This document shows positions 13,901-26,241 of a stretch of 64,000 nt of DNA, piece by piece (the stretch's first letter is position 1; the number at the start of each line of letters is the position of its first letter). The notes under the pieces are model-generated. The model was not told the DNA's origin and ran no database searches. It saw nothing but the letters and a program-made list of their open reading frames with translations. This stretch comes from Cyclospora cayetanensis (lineage: Eukaryota; Apicomplexa; Conoidasida; Eucoccidiorida; Eimeriidae). The stretch is taken from positions 1-64,000 of the forward strand of contig NW_020312066.1 of the NCBI RefSeq assembly GCF_002999335.1, in the 5' to 3' direction. A program made the translations under genes and the position numbers.

Positions 13901-16900
13901 CTACCTTGGATTTATATAAACAACAATCGCCAACAAGCAGGGGATCCTCACTGCCTTTTTCCGCGCTGTGTAGTGGTGACACAAATATAAGCGGAACAAG
14001 AGCTGTAGAGGGCAGCGCTGAAGAGCCAGATCTAATGCTCGAAGATAGTTACGTTCTGCAACTGGCAGATACACAAGAAGCTGCAAGGGACATTGTTGAA
14101 ACCACCCGCAGTCCAAAGCTTTTTTCGTGAGCAACTAAGAAATGGATGCTAGAAGGACTTGCTCCTCAGGGCAAAGGGTCAATGCCTTGCAGTGCTACGG
14201 GAACAAACTAGCTATCCATGAAAGCTATTCAATCCATCTGTCGAACTCATTAATCTTCTTGCTTTCTGCAGATGGTACGCAGCTATGCTGGAGGAAAAGG
14301 CTCAGGTGGGTGGCCTGGAGGAAACAGCTGCAAAGAAAATGCTGGAAGAGGCAATTACGCTGTACGAGCGGGGCAAGAACTGGCAGCAAGCAGCCAAGCT
14401 GCTCTTGTCTCTTGGTTTGGAGGACGAGGCAGTGCGCATCTGTGTCAAGTCGAAAGACCACAGTGCCGCTGCCATTGTTGCAGCCTTTTACCAGCGGCAG
14501 CGAAAAGACCAGATGGCCATCAAGCTACTCCTAGACTGCGGATGCATTTCAAGAGCCATTCAGTGAGGGTGAACACAGATGCATCGTGGGGAATAACAAA
14601 AATTGTTTGGGGAGCTACGCCTGGCTAAAGAGATTAGTAAGAGACTGGAAAAGGTTTCCGAACTCTAGGCGTGGAGATCGTGATGCAACTACTCACAAAA
14701 ATGGTTTCAACGTTAGCAATGAAAAAGAATCTTCTTTTCATTCAAATGCACCGTTTATTAGATGAGAAACTATGGTGGGCTAAGCTACGGATTTGATGTG
14801 GTTCTATGATCTCTGCTTTGTCTACTTGCTTAAAGCCTTTGCGAGCTAACAGGGAATACAGAAATGGAGGCGGCTGCTGTGGCAGCAGCGCTAAGAGGAG
14901 AGCCCCATGACGCACATGCTGCTGCAGAACTGTGCATCCGAGTTAGTAGGCTCCTTGCTGGTTATTCCATGCTATATTTTGCAGTATACTAGCACACTCT
15001 TGGAGATAGATAGCTTCATGCAACGCACGTATTTGCTGGAGTGAGTGTGTATGGAGTGTGCGGCAAGCAATTTGTGATACAGTACAACACCGTAGAATCT
15101 ACGTTGAGATGTCCATTGCATACAATGCACAATAAATTTGTGCATTTGCAGTACATCAGACGACACAAGAAACGCTCCTATGATCTGGGCTGGTGTAGTG
15201 GCTAGTATGTACAGGGACAAAGCCAGCTCACCGAAGATTGTTAAAGCTTATGTAGAGGTTTTCACACGCTTAAAACATATGCAGACACCCTTAGTGACTA
15301 TGAACTAGAGAGGTACATGCTGACCACTTAATGCTGCGAAACTTTTACTGATTTTCTCTGGGAGGGTTATATGGTGAAATCGTAGCAAATCCACAGCAAA
15401 AGAACCTATAAATGGAGATGAACTATTAAAGCTTACCAAGGCCTTTGGGTGCCTGCAGAAATATGTATATTGATGCACAGTTGCGGAGTGCTATATTGAA
15501 ATCACATAGCCCAGTGTTAATACAACAATTTATATACCACAGCCGCCATTAGCAAGCCTGTGGCTCATCTGCGTAGCCAACCTTTTCCCAACTACCCAAG
15601 CGAATAGTATGTCTGAATTCACCAATCAACGATGCCTAGTCGTGCTTCGTAGACAACTGCTACACGCACAGTGATATTTTTGACATACATAATAGCTGCA
15701 ATTTCTTTTCCCCTCATTCTATATGTTTGTCTGCTTTGATACAGAGGGGATCGTACGACAAAGCTGTGGCGTTACTGCAAGCCTCTGGTCGCTGGCCGGA
15801 GGCACTTGAAGTGTGCCTCAGGAATGACCTGCTGCAGTCTCTTCGCGGAGTTTGTAGCGAGCTGGTGCAGGAAGCTGGACAGACTCCCCTGGTGCCACAG
15901 CATTCAGACATAGCAGTACGCGCTGCCACGTTTCTCTTCCATCACCATTATTCAGATGAAGGCATAGGACTACTCATAGCTTGCGGCCTGTTAACAGAGG
16001 TACGATTGTTGGTTTCTGTATTCCGAAACTTTTCTCTTTCAGTCCCTTTTTATGCTTCTACCAGTCTTTACGCTGATATATTCAAGTGAATATTGCATCA
16101 GAATAGCTTCAGACAACAAATAAGTGTGCTTGTAATATTGTTGATTGCTTTCCATTCGAAAGCTCTTCAGGACTGTTCCCATCGCCAGCAGCTGTGGTGT
16201 TCATCCTTTACCATTGGTGCTAGCCGCCAAGCTCATTCAAGATCAGCATCAACGTTAGTTATGCAGAGCCACATCTTTTTTCATGCGTTTGCTGATTGTA
16301 GGCGGTAACTCTGTGCGCGTCCAGTGGTATCTCCATCCCACAGACGCTAACAGACGCTGTTACCAAACAGGTGGGCGCAAGCCGATGTGAAGGGGCAACT
16401 GGAACTCCCACGGACAGCGAACAGAAGGAGTTCGTAAAGTTGGCTAAGCAACTGGCTGCTTTGCTAAATCAACAGCAGCAGTGGCACAATGCTTGCGCTC
16501 TGTTGGCGCTTGCGGGTTTTCGCGAAGAGGCCCTTGATAGCTTGGCTGCCACCATGGATCCCAAAGCCATTGTTACGTTTGCAGGTCAGCTGCGCTGTTG
16601 CTCTCAAACCACAATAAGAAGTAAAATTTTGAGAGGAGCAAGTAAATAAAAATCTCAGTAAATAGGTGATCCACATTATGAAAGGAATACGGGTAGCAGT
16701 TTATATTACTCTGTGATCAGATGCCATTAGATGAGAGCAGTGCCCCAATAATTATTTTGTGTACATATACAAATGTATCCCATTTATTATGCTGCAACTT
16801 TGCATCAGTAAACTTGGCATAGCACTTGTTAATTACAAGTCCGCGGTCTATGCTCAGTCAAAAGTTCTCGGGATATAATTAGATAGTAAAGTAACTTATA

Positions 16901-18473
16901 ACTTGTGTCTTCTACTCATTTAGGCCAACTTAGGAATACCTTTGATGATTTTGGCTACACGCAGTACACATTATACAGTAGTGCCGTAATCGTGTCTGTC
17001 CCTGCAGCACACGCCCGCCAAATGACAGTGTACAGCAAGGCAGCTCAACTACTTGCTTCTCTTGTAACAGCAGATCGGGAACCCCATCTGTGTTCGCACG
17101 AGAAACACCAGCCTGCAGTGAAAATGCCCTTGCCTCCCATACACTCCAAAGGACCCGCTCTGTCATTCCAGGAAAGATATCACTACGCCGAAACAGCCAT
17201 GGATTTCTTCGCCAAGGCAAATGCATTTCAGGAGCTTCAGCAATTTGCACACAAAGCCGCGCAGGCAATCCTAGACCCTATTTCTTGCACCTCAACAATA
17301 CAAAGTCCTACCATGGGATCGCCCTTACCTGATAGAGTTGCAAATTTTGCAGTGAAATTATTTGCACGAGAGTATACTGTAGATATCCTTGTATGTGTGC
17401 AAAGAGTACATACTTTGCTACCCTAGTACAAACATAGAGAATACTTCCGAATCAAATCGGTATATGTATGCACATATTACACAATAGAATTCATGTTACG
17501 TTGGGATTATGCAGCCCTAATTGTGTCTACGCTTTAAATTTCGCCCAGGTGTTTGTACAGCGGAGGGAAGGGACACAGCCTGCACTGAAGCTTCTGCGTT
17601 TGGCAGTAAAGCACCTTGGGTCCCTAGCAAGTCAAGGTCACTCGCAAAAAGAGCAAACTGTCTCTCAAGAAGAGACCCTGAGTTTGTTGGAGGATTACAC
17701 AAGGTGGGGCTTATCTGGGGACCTACAGCACGACACCTACCGAATTACTATAAACCGTGATCAAATAAAGTAGAGAGTCTTTTTCTCAAGAGCAGATAAC
17801 TTCACAGTGTGCGTCCTCCAAAAAAGAAAAGTAAAAAGAACAAAGTGGATGCCCCACACCATACAGATTCATCTCGTTTAACACTTCAAATAATCTTTGT
17901 GCACAAAAACCTGTAGTGAGCATATTCAGAATCATAAAACAGACATCCTTATTTGTGTACGTTGTCCTTTCCAGGTATGCTGAGGCTGTAGAGGCAGACT
18001 CCGTGGCTCACAGCCACAAACTCCTTCAAGATCACAAACGTCCCTTAAGGAAAATTGGTCTAGCGGGGCCGCTTGCAAGAATGACGGAGTAAGGAAAGGC
18101 ATATATATTGAAATATTAGCCCTAAAACTATGGATTCCCGTGAGACTCTAGTAGTAGAGCCCTGCGTGTGGCATACAATGAGAAAACCAGCAATCTGGTA
18201 GAAGGCGTATGTTTTCATGAAACCTGCTCACACTGATGCTGTGTATGAAGTAAACAGATAATTCACATAAAATCAAGAGCTATATTCCACCTATATGGTA
18301 CATGCGTCAATGAAGGCTTTCTGAGTTGCAGGTTGTTGGCAAAAGAAGGTCAGATGCAACAAGCCATTTCGCTGCTGCAGGAAATGTATCAACGTGGATT
18401 TGACCCAGAAAGTCACATGAATGCAGAGTTGCTTCTTCAGCTGAAATCGCGAGTGGCAAGCACGAACGACTAG
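2804..18473 (+). CDS. IFT140: Intraflagellar transport protein 140 (IFT-A subunit), about 20 exons
   Basis: IFT140 is a core subunit of IFT-A, which drives retrograde transport in cilia; in coccidia only the male gamete is flagellated. The start (MTLFITHQL) lines up with the animal IFT140 start. WD-like blades follow: LSWTP spliced to RTNRLVVAYGTG, HEGALRIIEFNSTGDLCLTA, then IHRIWWDVGCPFLLLL. From about 12.2 kb the TPR-like solenoid begins (FLFHAAFGDMRNALTVMRQ, matching the family FSFFVTIGDMDEAF block). Exons with consistent phase: 2804-3257, 5366-5685, 14272-14562, 15745-15999, 16302-16584, 17008-17390, 17549-17703, 17975-18088, 18332-18473. Approximate exons: 6241-6975, 8046-8775, 9002-9283, 9750-9957, 10378-10556, 11060-11580, 12228-12492, 13130-13390, 13591-14126, 14866-14941. 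The last exons match the family C-terminus (LLAKEGQMQQAISLLQEMY). Small exons in the first propeller (5.7-6.2, 7.2-7.7 kb) remain unresolved. Confidence 0.86.
4876..4948 (-). tRNA. tRNA-Asn (anticodon GTT)
   Basis: On the minus strand a 73-nt cloverleaf is readable: acceptor GGTTCCG with CGGTACC, D-stem GCTC/GAGC, anticodon stem TGTGG/CCACA around loop CTGTTAA (anticodon GTT), and T-arm GCAGG-TTCGATC-CCTGC. All stems pair except one T-T mismatch at acceptor position 4-69. No intron and no encoded CCA. It lies antisense inside the 2.1-kb first intron of IFT140. The box A (TAGCTCAGCAGG) and box B (GGTTCGATCCC) promoter elements of Pol III are present. Confidence 0.92.
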
Positions 18474-18599
18474 CCTCTACGAAATTTATGTTTGGCAAGG
18501 GCAGATGTGTGTGGTCATTATACTGTACAGCAAATGCTGCTGCTCTACCCAAATGCGTGCTTTTCTGGCTAAAAGCATGCCTACTCACCCCTATCTTCA

Positions 18600-21500
18600 A
18601 GGAAAGTGTCTCTGGTGTTCAGTTTTTTCCCGTGCATCAATGAGAGAGACTTTCCAAATGATCCACGCGATACGTGCAGCTTACCAAATTTTCAATCTTG
18701 GGGCGAAACGTATCACACAAAGATATTGTTTGATGCAACTAACATAAGCAGGCTAAGCTCCTCTGTATCGCATGCAAATAGTTTAGACAGCTCAACTAAC
18801 CTGGTAGCGGAAGTAAAACTGTCAATTTGGCATATGCCATAACCTTGTTGAGGCGTGGGTGGGCGATGATTTCGGAGGCCTATGCTCTCTACAATCGGGC
18901 TTAATTACTTTCATAAACGACTGTCTGAGCACTTTAGTACTAGGGGCAAGCGTCTGCATGCGGCCACTTAATAGCCTGGATGATCACTCTTTCCACTAAA
19001 TGTATTATATGTTGACTGAAATAAACCAGTCGCAAAACCAGCATGCCAATTTCGGAGCTGAACGCTGCCTTCGAAGTCCTGGTAGCCGTAATAGCCGTAA
19101 AGTTTGTGAGGCTACTTCTAAGCTTCGCAACGTAGGAGTCAAAAGTGTATTCAACATGTAGGCACCATTCTTTGATAGAGACTCGTAATTCAAATGCAGG
19201 TCTAAGTGCACAGGCTGCTCTGATGAAATATAAAATAAAAGGGAAACTCCGACTTCGGACTGTTCGGGTGGATGTCTAGAGTATCACCAGGAAGCCACGT
19301 TGAAGTGTGTCATCAGGAATCAGCGTAACACTCTGACTGAAAATAACGAAAGTATTAACGGGTGCGTCGCATCTATGCTGCAACATCATTTTGTAGGAAT
19401 TTGAAAGATCTGTGTTTCGTGACACTGTGTCATCCCTTCATGTGCTGCTGCTTCATTCCGTCGAACAACAGACACGACTGTCTAGCTATCGTTGTCTTGA
19501 CAAGTGTCGCGCTTAGTCCTGCCTCATAGTGGAGGATTCGATAAAGATAACAATAATGTTTCATAAGCAAAAAATACAAATGCAACACATTTCTCGAAAC
19601 AACACTTAGGAAATAGAATAGAGCATTGCAGCTGAGGCACTGCTGGGGGAAGGTACCTGTGGAAGTAGGAACCAAGAGCGCTACAGTTTTTCCGGTTTAA
19701 AGAATCTTAGTTTGCGGTCTGAAATATCTATAAATGCTATTATTCTAGCCGAATATAGTGGAAGTAGTTGGGCTAACCCTATATTCGCATGTACATCCGT
19801 GGGAAGTCACAAAAGTCGGTAGTGATTTGTGATGCATTAGTTCACCCACACATAATTCACCTCGTCTTGAGGAAATGCAAGTAGAGAACCCTATGCATCT
19901 TGAGGATTCTTCATTCTACTGGACTTCCTTGCATAAACTGTTATCTTTTGTTTGATTTCATTGCCCTTGAATCAGAGACCCCCAACAGTGATATCACCTG
20001 CAGTCACAACGCAAAGACTGGTTAGATCTCCCCCTTAAAATGCTGGAGGCGGGATCTATATGCTCTTGGCCGTAGGCTAATTAAGCTCCTTTTGAGGGTA
20101 AGCCTACTTAGCTCACATCTGGTGCTCTTTTCCTGGCTAGCTCCGCTATAATGGTCAAGCCGTCGGCTCGTACAAAGGCGCTATATATGACTTGGCTTCA
20201 TATAATGAGGTCTTTTCGGCTTTAGCCTCCATTTCTGAGGCGGCGCATATCGCAGTGAGCAAAGGAAAGTGTGGAATTCATTTATACGAGCTGTTGCACC
20301 ACGAGCGGTCACTGGAGCAACACTGGTATCTTGAGTATTCTTATGCATCTGAAAGGGAAAAATTGTACGACATATCCTGGCTAAGGTGCATTATTGAGGC
20401 GCTTGGTGGCTTGCTGGTGGGTCATATCTTTGGCAGTGATGGTGTGTGCTAATTTTTGTTATCTCTTGAAGATAACGAGTATGTGGGTCCTAGCCTTCAG
20501 TCCACAACCCTTGGAAAGTGTGTGAAAGCTTTTCAAGGTATTGGATAAAAGGATCGAAGGAGTTTACAGAGACTTATGCCGGCTGTTTTTCTGCGGCTAC
20601 TGGAACCAAGCTTGCTCAGAGCACACGGCAGCAGCTTTTGACAGATGCTTAAATTTAGTTTGCGTGGTCAATGACAGAGACATGCCTAAATTAATCAAAA
20701 TAACGTTCTCCCCATGCAAGTGAGCAAATACTCAAGCGCCATAATATCGCTGGCCTACAAACTGGCATATGCCGTCGAAGACAACTAAGCGCCACTGGAG
20801 ACCATACTTTGCTAAAGAGCGTTTACGTTGACTACTCTTCGTATTTAAAGCCATTGTTGCTTGACAACCATCCCAGGTGAGAAGCACCGTGAGTTAGAAT
20901 GCTGGGGGCTTATTGTGCAAAATCTACTAAGTCTACAACGAACCTGAAGTCTCCTCTCCGAGGAATGCTCTTCATTCGGTAGCAATCAGTCTGAGTGCTG
21001 CGTTAACGGAACTTAAAGCCAAATCGCGTACTACGATGTGCAATCTACACATCTGAAGCACTTGCTCAAATCAAGTGGTCCACCGCTCCTGCATTCAGAA
21101 CCGTTCATCGGGATCCTGTCAGTAGGAAATATGAAGAAATTAGGCAAATAAAGAGTTTACGGAGTAGCCAGTGCTCCGACCAGAAGTCTTATTCTGTGGC
21201 ATTGCCATTCACTAGCGGAGAAAACCCTTTGAGAGAACAGACAAAGTTGCTAAGCTGTGTTGTCTGCTATGTATCCGAGGTGTTCACGGATGCGGTGTGC
21301 AGCAAAGAATATCTTGCCGCACTTTTACCGACTTTGTCGATGGCAAGGATGTGTAACATCTCCTAACTGCGACTACTTCATCAGTAGGCCAGAAAAATAA
21401 AGAAATCGAAACCCGGCCTCTGGATTTATCCGTCAAGCATCCAAAAAACAAAAAGACTGAAGCAATCGACTCTCTCTCTTCTGGCTTCAGCTTTTCGCCA

Positions 21501-22371
21501 AAGGCCGGGGAATATGGTTGTTTGGAAAGTGTTGGCCGCCAGGCAACGGGAAACCATTGGAGAAATAGACCCTGCAATCAGACAGAAACAGCTTCAGAGC
21601 CCACCCGATAATGCCTACAGTGAATTTCCCTTCAACAGTGTTTATTCGGTGAACGCTTATATGGTGAAGCCTCCTTCACTAAGAATGTCGCTGGTTCACT
21701 TGTTCACTGAGTATGCATTCCCAATCGTTGCCTCCTGTGGAGCGCGAAGCCATAAACGCTCCAGGAGATACTACACACCCTTGGCATATCACCTTCCCCA
21801 AAACACTCTTTCTTTGAATTGCAGCTTTAGTCAAGACAGTGGTACCTTGCCACTATGTTCCCCACAATGAAGCGCAGGAATTTGGTAAGTTCTTTTCGAG
21901 AAAATCCAATATGTACAGTCAGCATTGTTTAGAGACTTTCGAAAAAAGCCTCACGTTGAGATTCTCAAAATATCTCCCAGTACGTATGAGTTTTGCGGGT
22001 TCGCCGTGCTGAATATTATAGTGGAATATCCATCTCCTCCGGGGGAGTGGCAGTACCTGAGGGGTCTCCAGGTAGCCGACATGTGCATTCTGTCTAATAT
22101 TCAATGGGTAAATTAAACAGAAAGAGCCTCTGCAGGTCTCCATACATCCTAACAGAAGAACATACTTCACGAATGTTCTGTGCTCTGTCGTGCCCATATA
22201 TCCTTTCCTGTACACGAGGTCAAATGGCACGCTCCCTGGCAGCAGTGGCTGCACACCCAAGTGTTCAGGAGCAACACTATTTTAGAGTGTACGCAGGTAG
22301 AGGTGGTGAGAGGGAATGATGGACAATTAAGCAAGAAGGCTTTCTTTTTGAGGCAGCTGTCATCCGTTTAA
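18600..22371 (+). CDS. Unrecognised multi-exon gene, possibly secreted or membrane-associated
   Basis: A chain of short exon-like frames lies downstream of IFT140 on the same strand. Two junctions are phase-consistent: RRLIKLLLR at 20097 joins 20141 (LRYNGQAVGSYKGAIYDL), and IIEALGGLL at 20416 joins 20538 (VLDKRIEGVYRDLCRLFF). Further pieces: about 18619-18838 (DATNISRLSSS, with N-glycosylation-like NIS), 19041-19160, 19282-19396 (EATLKCVIRNQRNTLTENNE), 21171-21354 (LLSCVVCYVSEVFTDAVC), about 21640-21884 joined to 21935-22107 (VEILKISPSTYEFCGFAVL), and a tail ending SKKAFFLRQLSSV at 22371. Cysteines recur across the exons. I do not recognise the family. The start and several junctions are unknown, and it could be two genes. 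Confidence 0.42.
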
Positions 22372-25062
22372 CCCTAGAAAGCTAGAGCAGAATTACGGCG
22401 CGTCCACTTGCCCGTGCTCTTGTGTGATTTCCGTTCGCTGCCCAGGTGAAAAAAAAAGCAGCAGGAAGCAGCATACAAAATCTTCAGTCTATCCACAGTA
22501 CGCATAATATGCTTGGTTTCACCCTTCCCAGCGATACACTTTAGGCTCAAGATAGATATGTAAAGCAGTGCAGAAATGCCGGTCAGAATGGCGCTTCCAT
22601 AAAGAGTAGCAAGTTACTCTTGCCGTCCAGGGGATGGCGTAAACATATGCAAAAGGCATAGTGTAACGTGTCTACTGTTCACTACTAGTACAGCTGTGCT
22701 AAGAATTTTCTAATGCATGCAGCTTAGCACAAGCCGACATTGTGGCGCATAGAGATTTAATGGGATACACGTCTGGACAGTCAGTGAAACGCGTCATCAA
22801 GTAGTACGTATGAAGACACGCTGAGTGCGATGGAAGCATCCATGGTAAACAACGCGACGCTACTGTGTTTATGCTACTTATTTTGTCTGGATACGTCAGC
22901 ATTAGTTTGTTGTTGAGTATCACATTGGCTAAGTTCTACATATTCATCCACCTGCGTATGCGTGCAAGTACGTCTACCGCCCGCATCGAAGTTGTTTAGG
23001 TACTGCCAGCTTGTACATTAGCCCGATAAAAGTGTAATCCCAGTCCGTCAAGAAACTATTGATTGCCTATCTTTGTCTGGTATCAATACTTACACTAGGT
23101 ATGACACGACTAGTCGAGGTCTTCTAGACGACCACGGAAAATAGACCACCAACGCCCAAGAATAGCCCAGTCTGCAGAAGCTGTTCTCTAGCCTCACGAA
23201 CACCTTTGAGAAAGATATTCATTTTAAATACAAGCAGCATTCTCCGAGGTTGAGCATGGCCTGGCCAAGCCTTGCATGCACTCCCCTAAAATTACCCAGT
23301 AATATAGCGAGGCCCACTTTCACGCGTACTCCTCACCCACTCCATGTTTTCACCGCCTTCAAGTAAGATGCACCAGCAGACCATCCATCAGAGCGGCGCG
23401 CCAAGAACAACAACTTATAATGAGATAATCGTGTTGCTCCAGCCCTGGCATGGATTCCATGCAAAATCTAGCAAGGATCCATAGGCCACCAGGAACAGGC
23501 CTTGTAGGGGACCTGTGATTGTTACATTATTCGCGTCCATGGGAAAGCAGAATCGCCAAAGTAAATTGAGGCAGTGTGGCCTATTAACATCTTAACCTCA
23601 GAATTTTTAATTTCTACCACTCGGAAAACTAGAAACTCTTCGTGCACTTGTAGCTGCGGAGGGCGTGGGTGAGACACACACACACATACAAACCGGCGTT
23701 TCATGCTGGCTAGAAACCACCCTTTCAGGCACTGCAATACCACATGAGCTCATCAGTGAAGCTCCTAACAGTCCGGTGAGGAGCGAAAATGCATGCCCTG
23801 CAAGACAAAGGGGTAAACAGACTAGATCTACGGCTTGGATGGTGGGGTCTAGAGTTACCTGAAGGAGCATTGGATGTCCAGCAACAGGCCTTAGATCGTG
23901 TTGCTGCTTCGGGCTCCTAGGGCGAACCAGTGGGCAATTCATGACCACATGTGCTGACGCTCCATGCGTACCTCCTAGTGCGCATCACATTTTGGTCCAA
24001 TATGTGATGAGTCGAAGCCCAGGAGTGCAGCACTCCGCTTTGAAAAAAGCCCTTGCCACTTCGTCAGCTTGCAAAAAATTGTTTCGCACCCCGCACTTAA
24101 ACGGCGCCTTCTCCGCAGCAAAACATGGCTAAAACTCATTTAGGACCCTAATGCACTAGCGCGCCTTCCGTGTATCCCTATCAGGACGCAGATTATCGAT
24201 ACTGCAAACCCACATAATACGATACCCCATGAAGACAGCGAGCTTCGCGCATTGGTGTCGTGCCTCTAAGGTAGTTCTTCGCCACGCACGGACCGGCGCT
24301 GCAACACCATACGACAGAGTAGCTGCAGGGCAACCAACGCTACATATAGGGCAGGCAGCAGCTACTGAAACAGCGGGGGAGAGGACAGCGTACTACGTCA
24401 CACGCTGCCATTGGTGCAGTGGTTCACTTTCGAGAATCAAAGAAATGAAAAATTCCTGCAGTCCTCCTAAGTTCAGGGCAGCAAACACCCTGATTTGGAC
24501 TGAAATTTTTTGCCGCAGTCAATGGCCTGAGTGTTTCATTGCACGAAGAGTGGATGCAAATTGACGTATGCCCCAGTTCCTACGCATTTTCCCCTTTAAA
24601 GCAACATTTCTCCAGCAGCTGTACGTATAAAGTCATGCGTAGTTTACAAACTCCGGGTTGACCTGGAGAAACGCAATCCCTCTCAAAGTTTCAATGAGCC
24701 CTTAATTCTTAAATCTGTAACTTGGGTTCCTGATCACTAGCAAGAGACCGTAGCGCGAAATTCTTCGCTAAGCAAACACTAGCAGCCTTTGCGCCTGCAC
24801 GTTTACAGGCACTGCGTACAAATACAGCCTGTTCATCCTACAAAATTATTCGGCGCCAACTAGTACACGTTGTATGCGGAGGAAATATAACTAAGCAGTG
24901 AAAACATCCACGAGAGCGATATCACTGCCAAAACTAAAAATGGCCAAAGGTGCATCACATGCTTAGCTGCAGATACCAGCTCATGATGACAACGCAGAAA
25001 AGAACGTCAGCAGAAACGCAGGCACATCAACCAGTCTGCTCCTGCTGCTGCTGCTTGCACTT
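22372..25062. other. Mostly unassigned stretch
   Basis: About 2.7 kb with no confident gene. Open frames are short. On the minus strand at 23.8-24.5 kb some frames look protein-like (see the interrupted frame at 24156-24500; also CETIFCKLTKWQGLF near 24.05 kb and MVMNCPLVRPRSP near 23.9 kb ending at a possible donor), so a small-exon minus-strand gene or a relic of one may lie here. No repeats apart from a short CA run near 23.68 kb. Confidence 0.4.
24156..24500 (-). other. Protein-like frame interrupted by one TAG
   Basis: On the minus strand one frame runs 35 codons (including VFAALNLGGLQEFF and SLILESEPLHQWQR), meets a single TAG at 24395-24393, then runs 78 more codons (CPICSVGCPAATLSYG, VFMGYRIMWVCSIDNL) to another TAG. 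The composition on both sides looks coding. A GT just before the TAG and a pyrimidine-rich TTTCAG just after it would define an intron of under 40 nt, which is very short. Alternatives are a decayed gene or chance. I cannot name a family. Confidence 0.22.
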
Positions 25063-25463
25063 TTATTTGTTGGGGTACTGCAACGTTCCTCTGCTATTTT
25101 CCTGCTGTTGCTGCATTTTCTTAAGTAAATTGAGCTCGGTTTCTTGCTTCGTGATGCGTTGGTCCTTCCTCTCTATTTCTGCGCGGGCTGTGTTGTACAG
25201 ACACCTCATGTTGCATAATAACACTTTTGTGAGCGCCTGCAGCTGCCGCGCGTAGATTCGCACCTCCGACTCGGTCATTCGTGACACGTCATCATCAGCG
25301 GCAGCACACGGAATCGCTGAAACCGATGACAATGCATGTGCTGGCGCTCCTGCCTTGTGTCCTCTGCATGCTTGGTTTACCCCTGGGTGCCCTGCTTCCG
25401 TTTCTCCCGAAGTTTCACCAACTAGCCCATCTGCGGGAGGATACGGGGAAGAATCCGCTGCTC

Positions 25464-25512
<49 letters not shown>

Positions 25513-26241
25513 GTCGCTGCTAGAGGCCCCACCACCTCCTCTTTTTCCCTCTTCCTGAAAAGCTTCACAGCGCCTTGATTCATATCGGCTGCCGCTGCTG
25601 CTTCGTGTTGTGCTGCAAGATACGTCATTGAACGTGCCTCTCTGAGAGCTGGGCTCCTCCTCCCGCAAACACCCCTGTTTCCTTTCTCCGCGTCTTTCTG
25701 ACGCCGAAATCTCGGCTCTGCAAGCTGCATCCTTGCCCGAAGCCTTCCCTAGACAGCACTCCGACCACGCACTATGCCCTCCCTTCCACTGACGAGGAGG
25801 CGCTCTACCCGCTGTCGCATAGGGGTGGCACGAGGGAGTCGGCGGACGGAGGAGCGGCGAGGGTCTAATCTCCTCCTGTTGACGGCTTTCCGGATGGCGT
25901 GATCCAGCGAAGGAACGACCCGAGCCACCGCTTACAGGAGGGGGAGGCGAAGAATGCGAACTTCCATCCTGAGAGATTCTTCCTTCCAGAGGAACTGCCC
26001 CCTCTTGAGGCTCAATCCTCCACTGGCTTCCAGTGCCGGGAGAGTCTCGGAAGCATTCGCCAGGAGGCTTCCTCCTGAGGGGCCGCTGAGGCTGCTGAGG
26101 CGAAGAAAATGCTCCTCCAAGAGGCGCAGGGAACCTCTGAGTTGCACGCTTCCTCGGGGAAGGGGTTTGAGAAGCCCCCTGCAGAAGGGAGAAATCCGAA
26201 GCGGAGGGAGTCTCACTGGAATGGCTGCGGTTGTAGGCCAT
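25063..26241 (-). CDS. Hypothetical 392-residue protein with poly-Ala tract and C-terminal coiled coil
   Basis: A single open frame of 392 codons begins at ATG (MAYNRSHSSETPSASDF). The first 230 residues are low-complexity, rich in Ser, Pro, Arg and Gly. A run of about 16 Ala follows, written as GCA repeats (the CTG run at 25463-25512 on the plus strand). The last 70 residues are different: a charged heptad-like helix (VRIYARQLQALTKVLL, then EIERKDQRITKQETELNLL) that looks like a coiled coil, ending in a short Gln run. The layout suggests a disordered scaffold with a dimerisation helix, possibly nuclear, but no family is recognised. It is divergent from CARM1, with about 940 bp between starts. 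Confidence 0.6.
25463..25512. repeat. CTG trinucleotide run (poly-Ala codons on minus strand)
   Basis: About 16 near-perfect CTG/GCT units inside the minus-strand 392-residue frame, where they read GCA (Ala). Confidence 0.9.
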
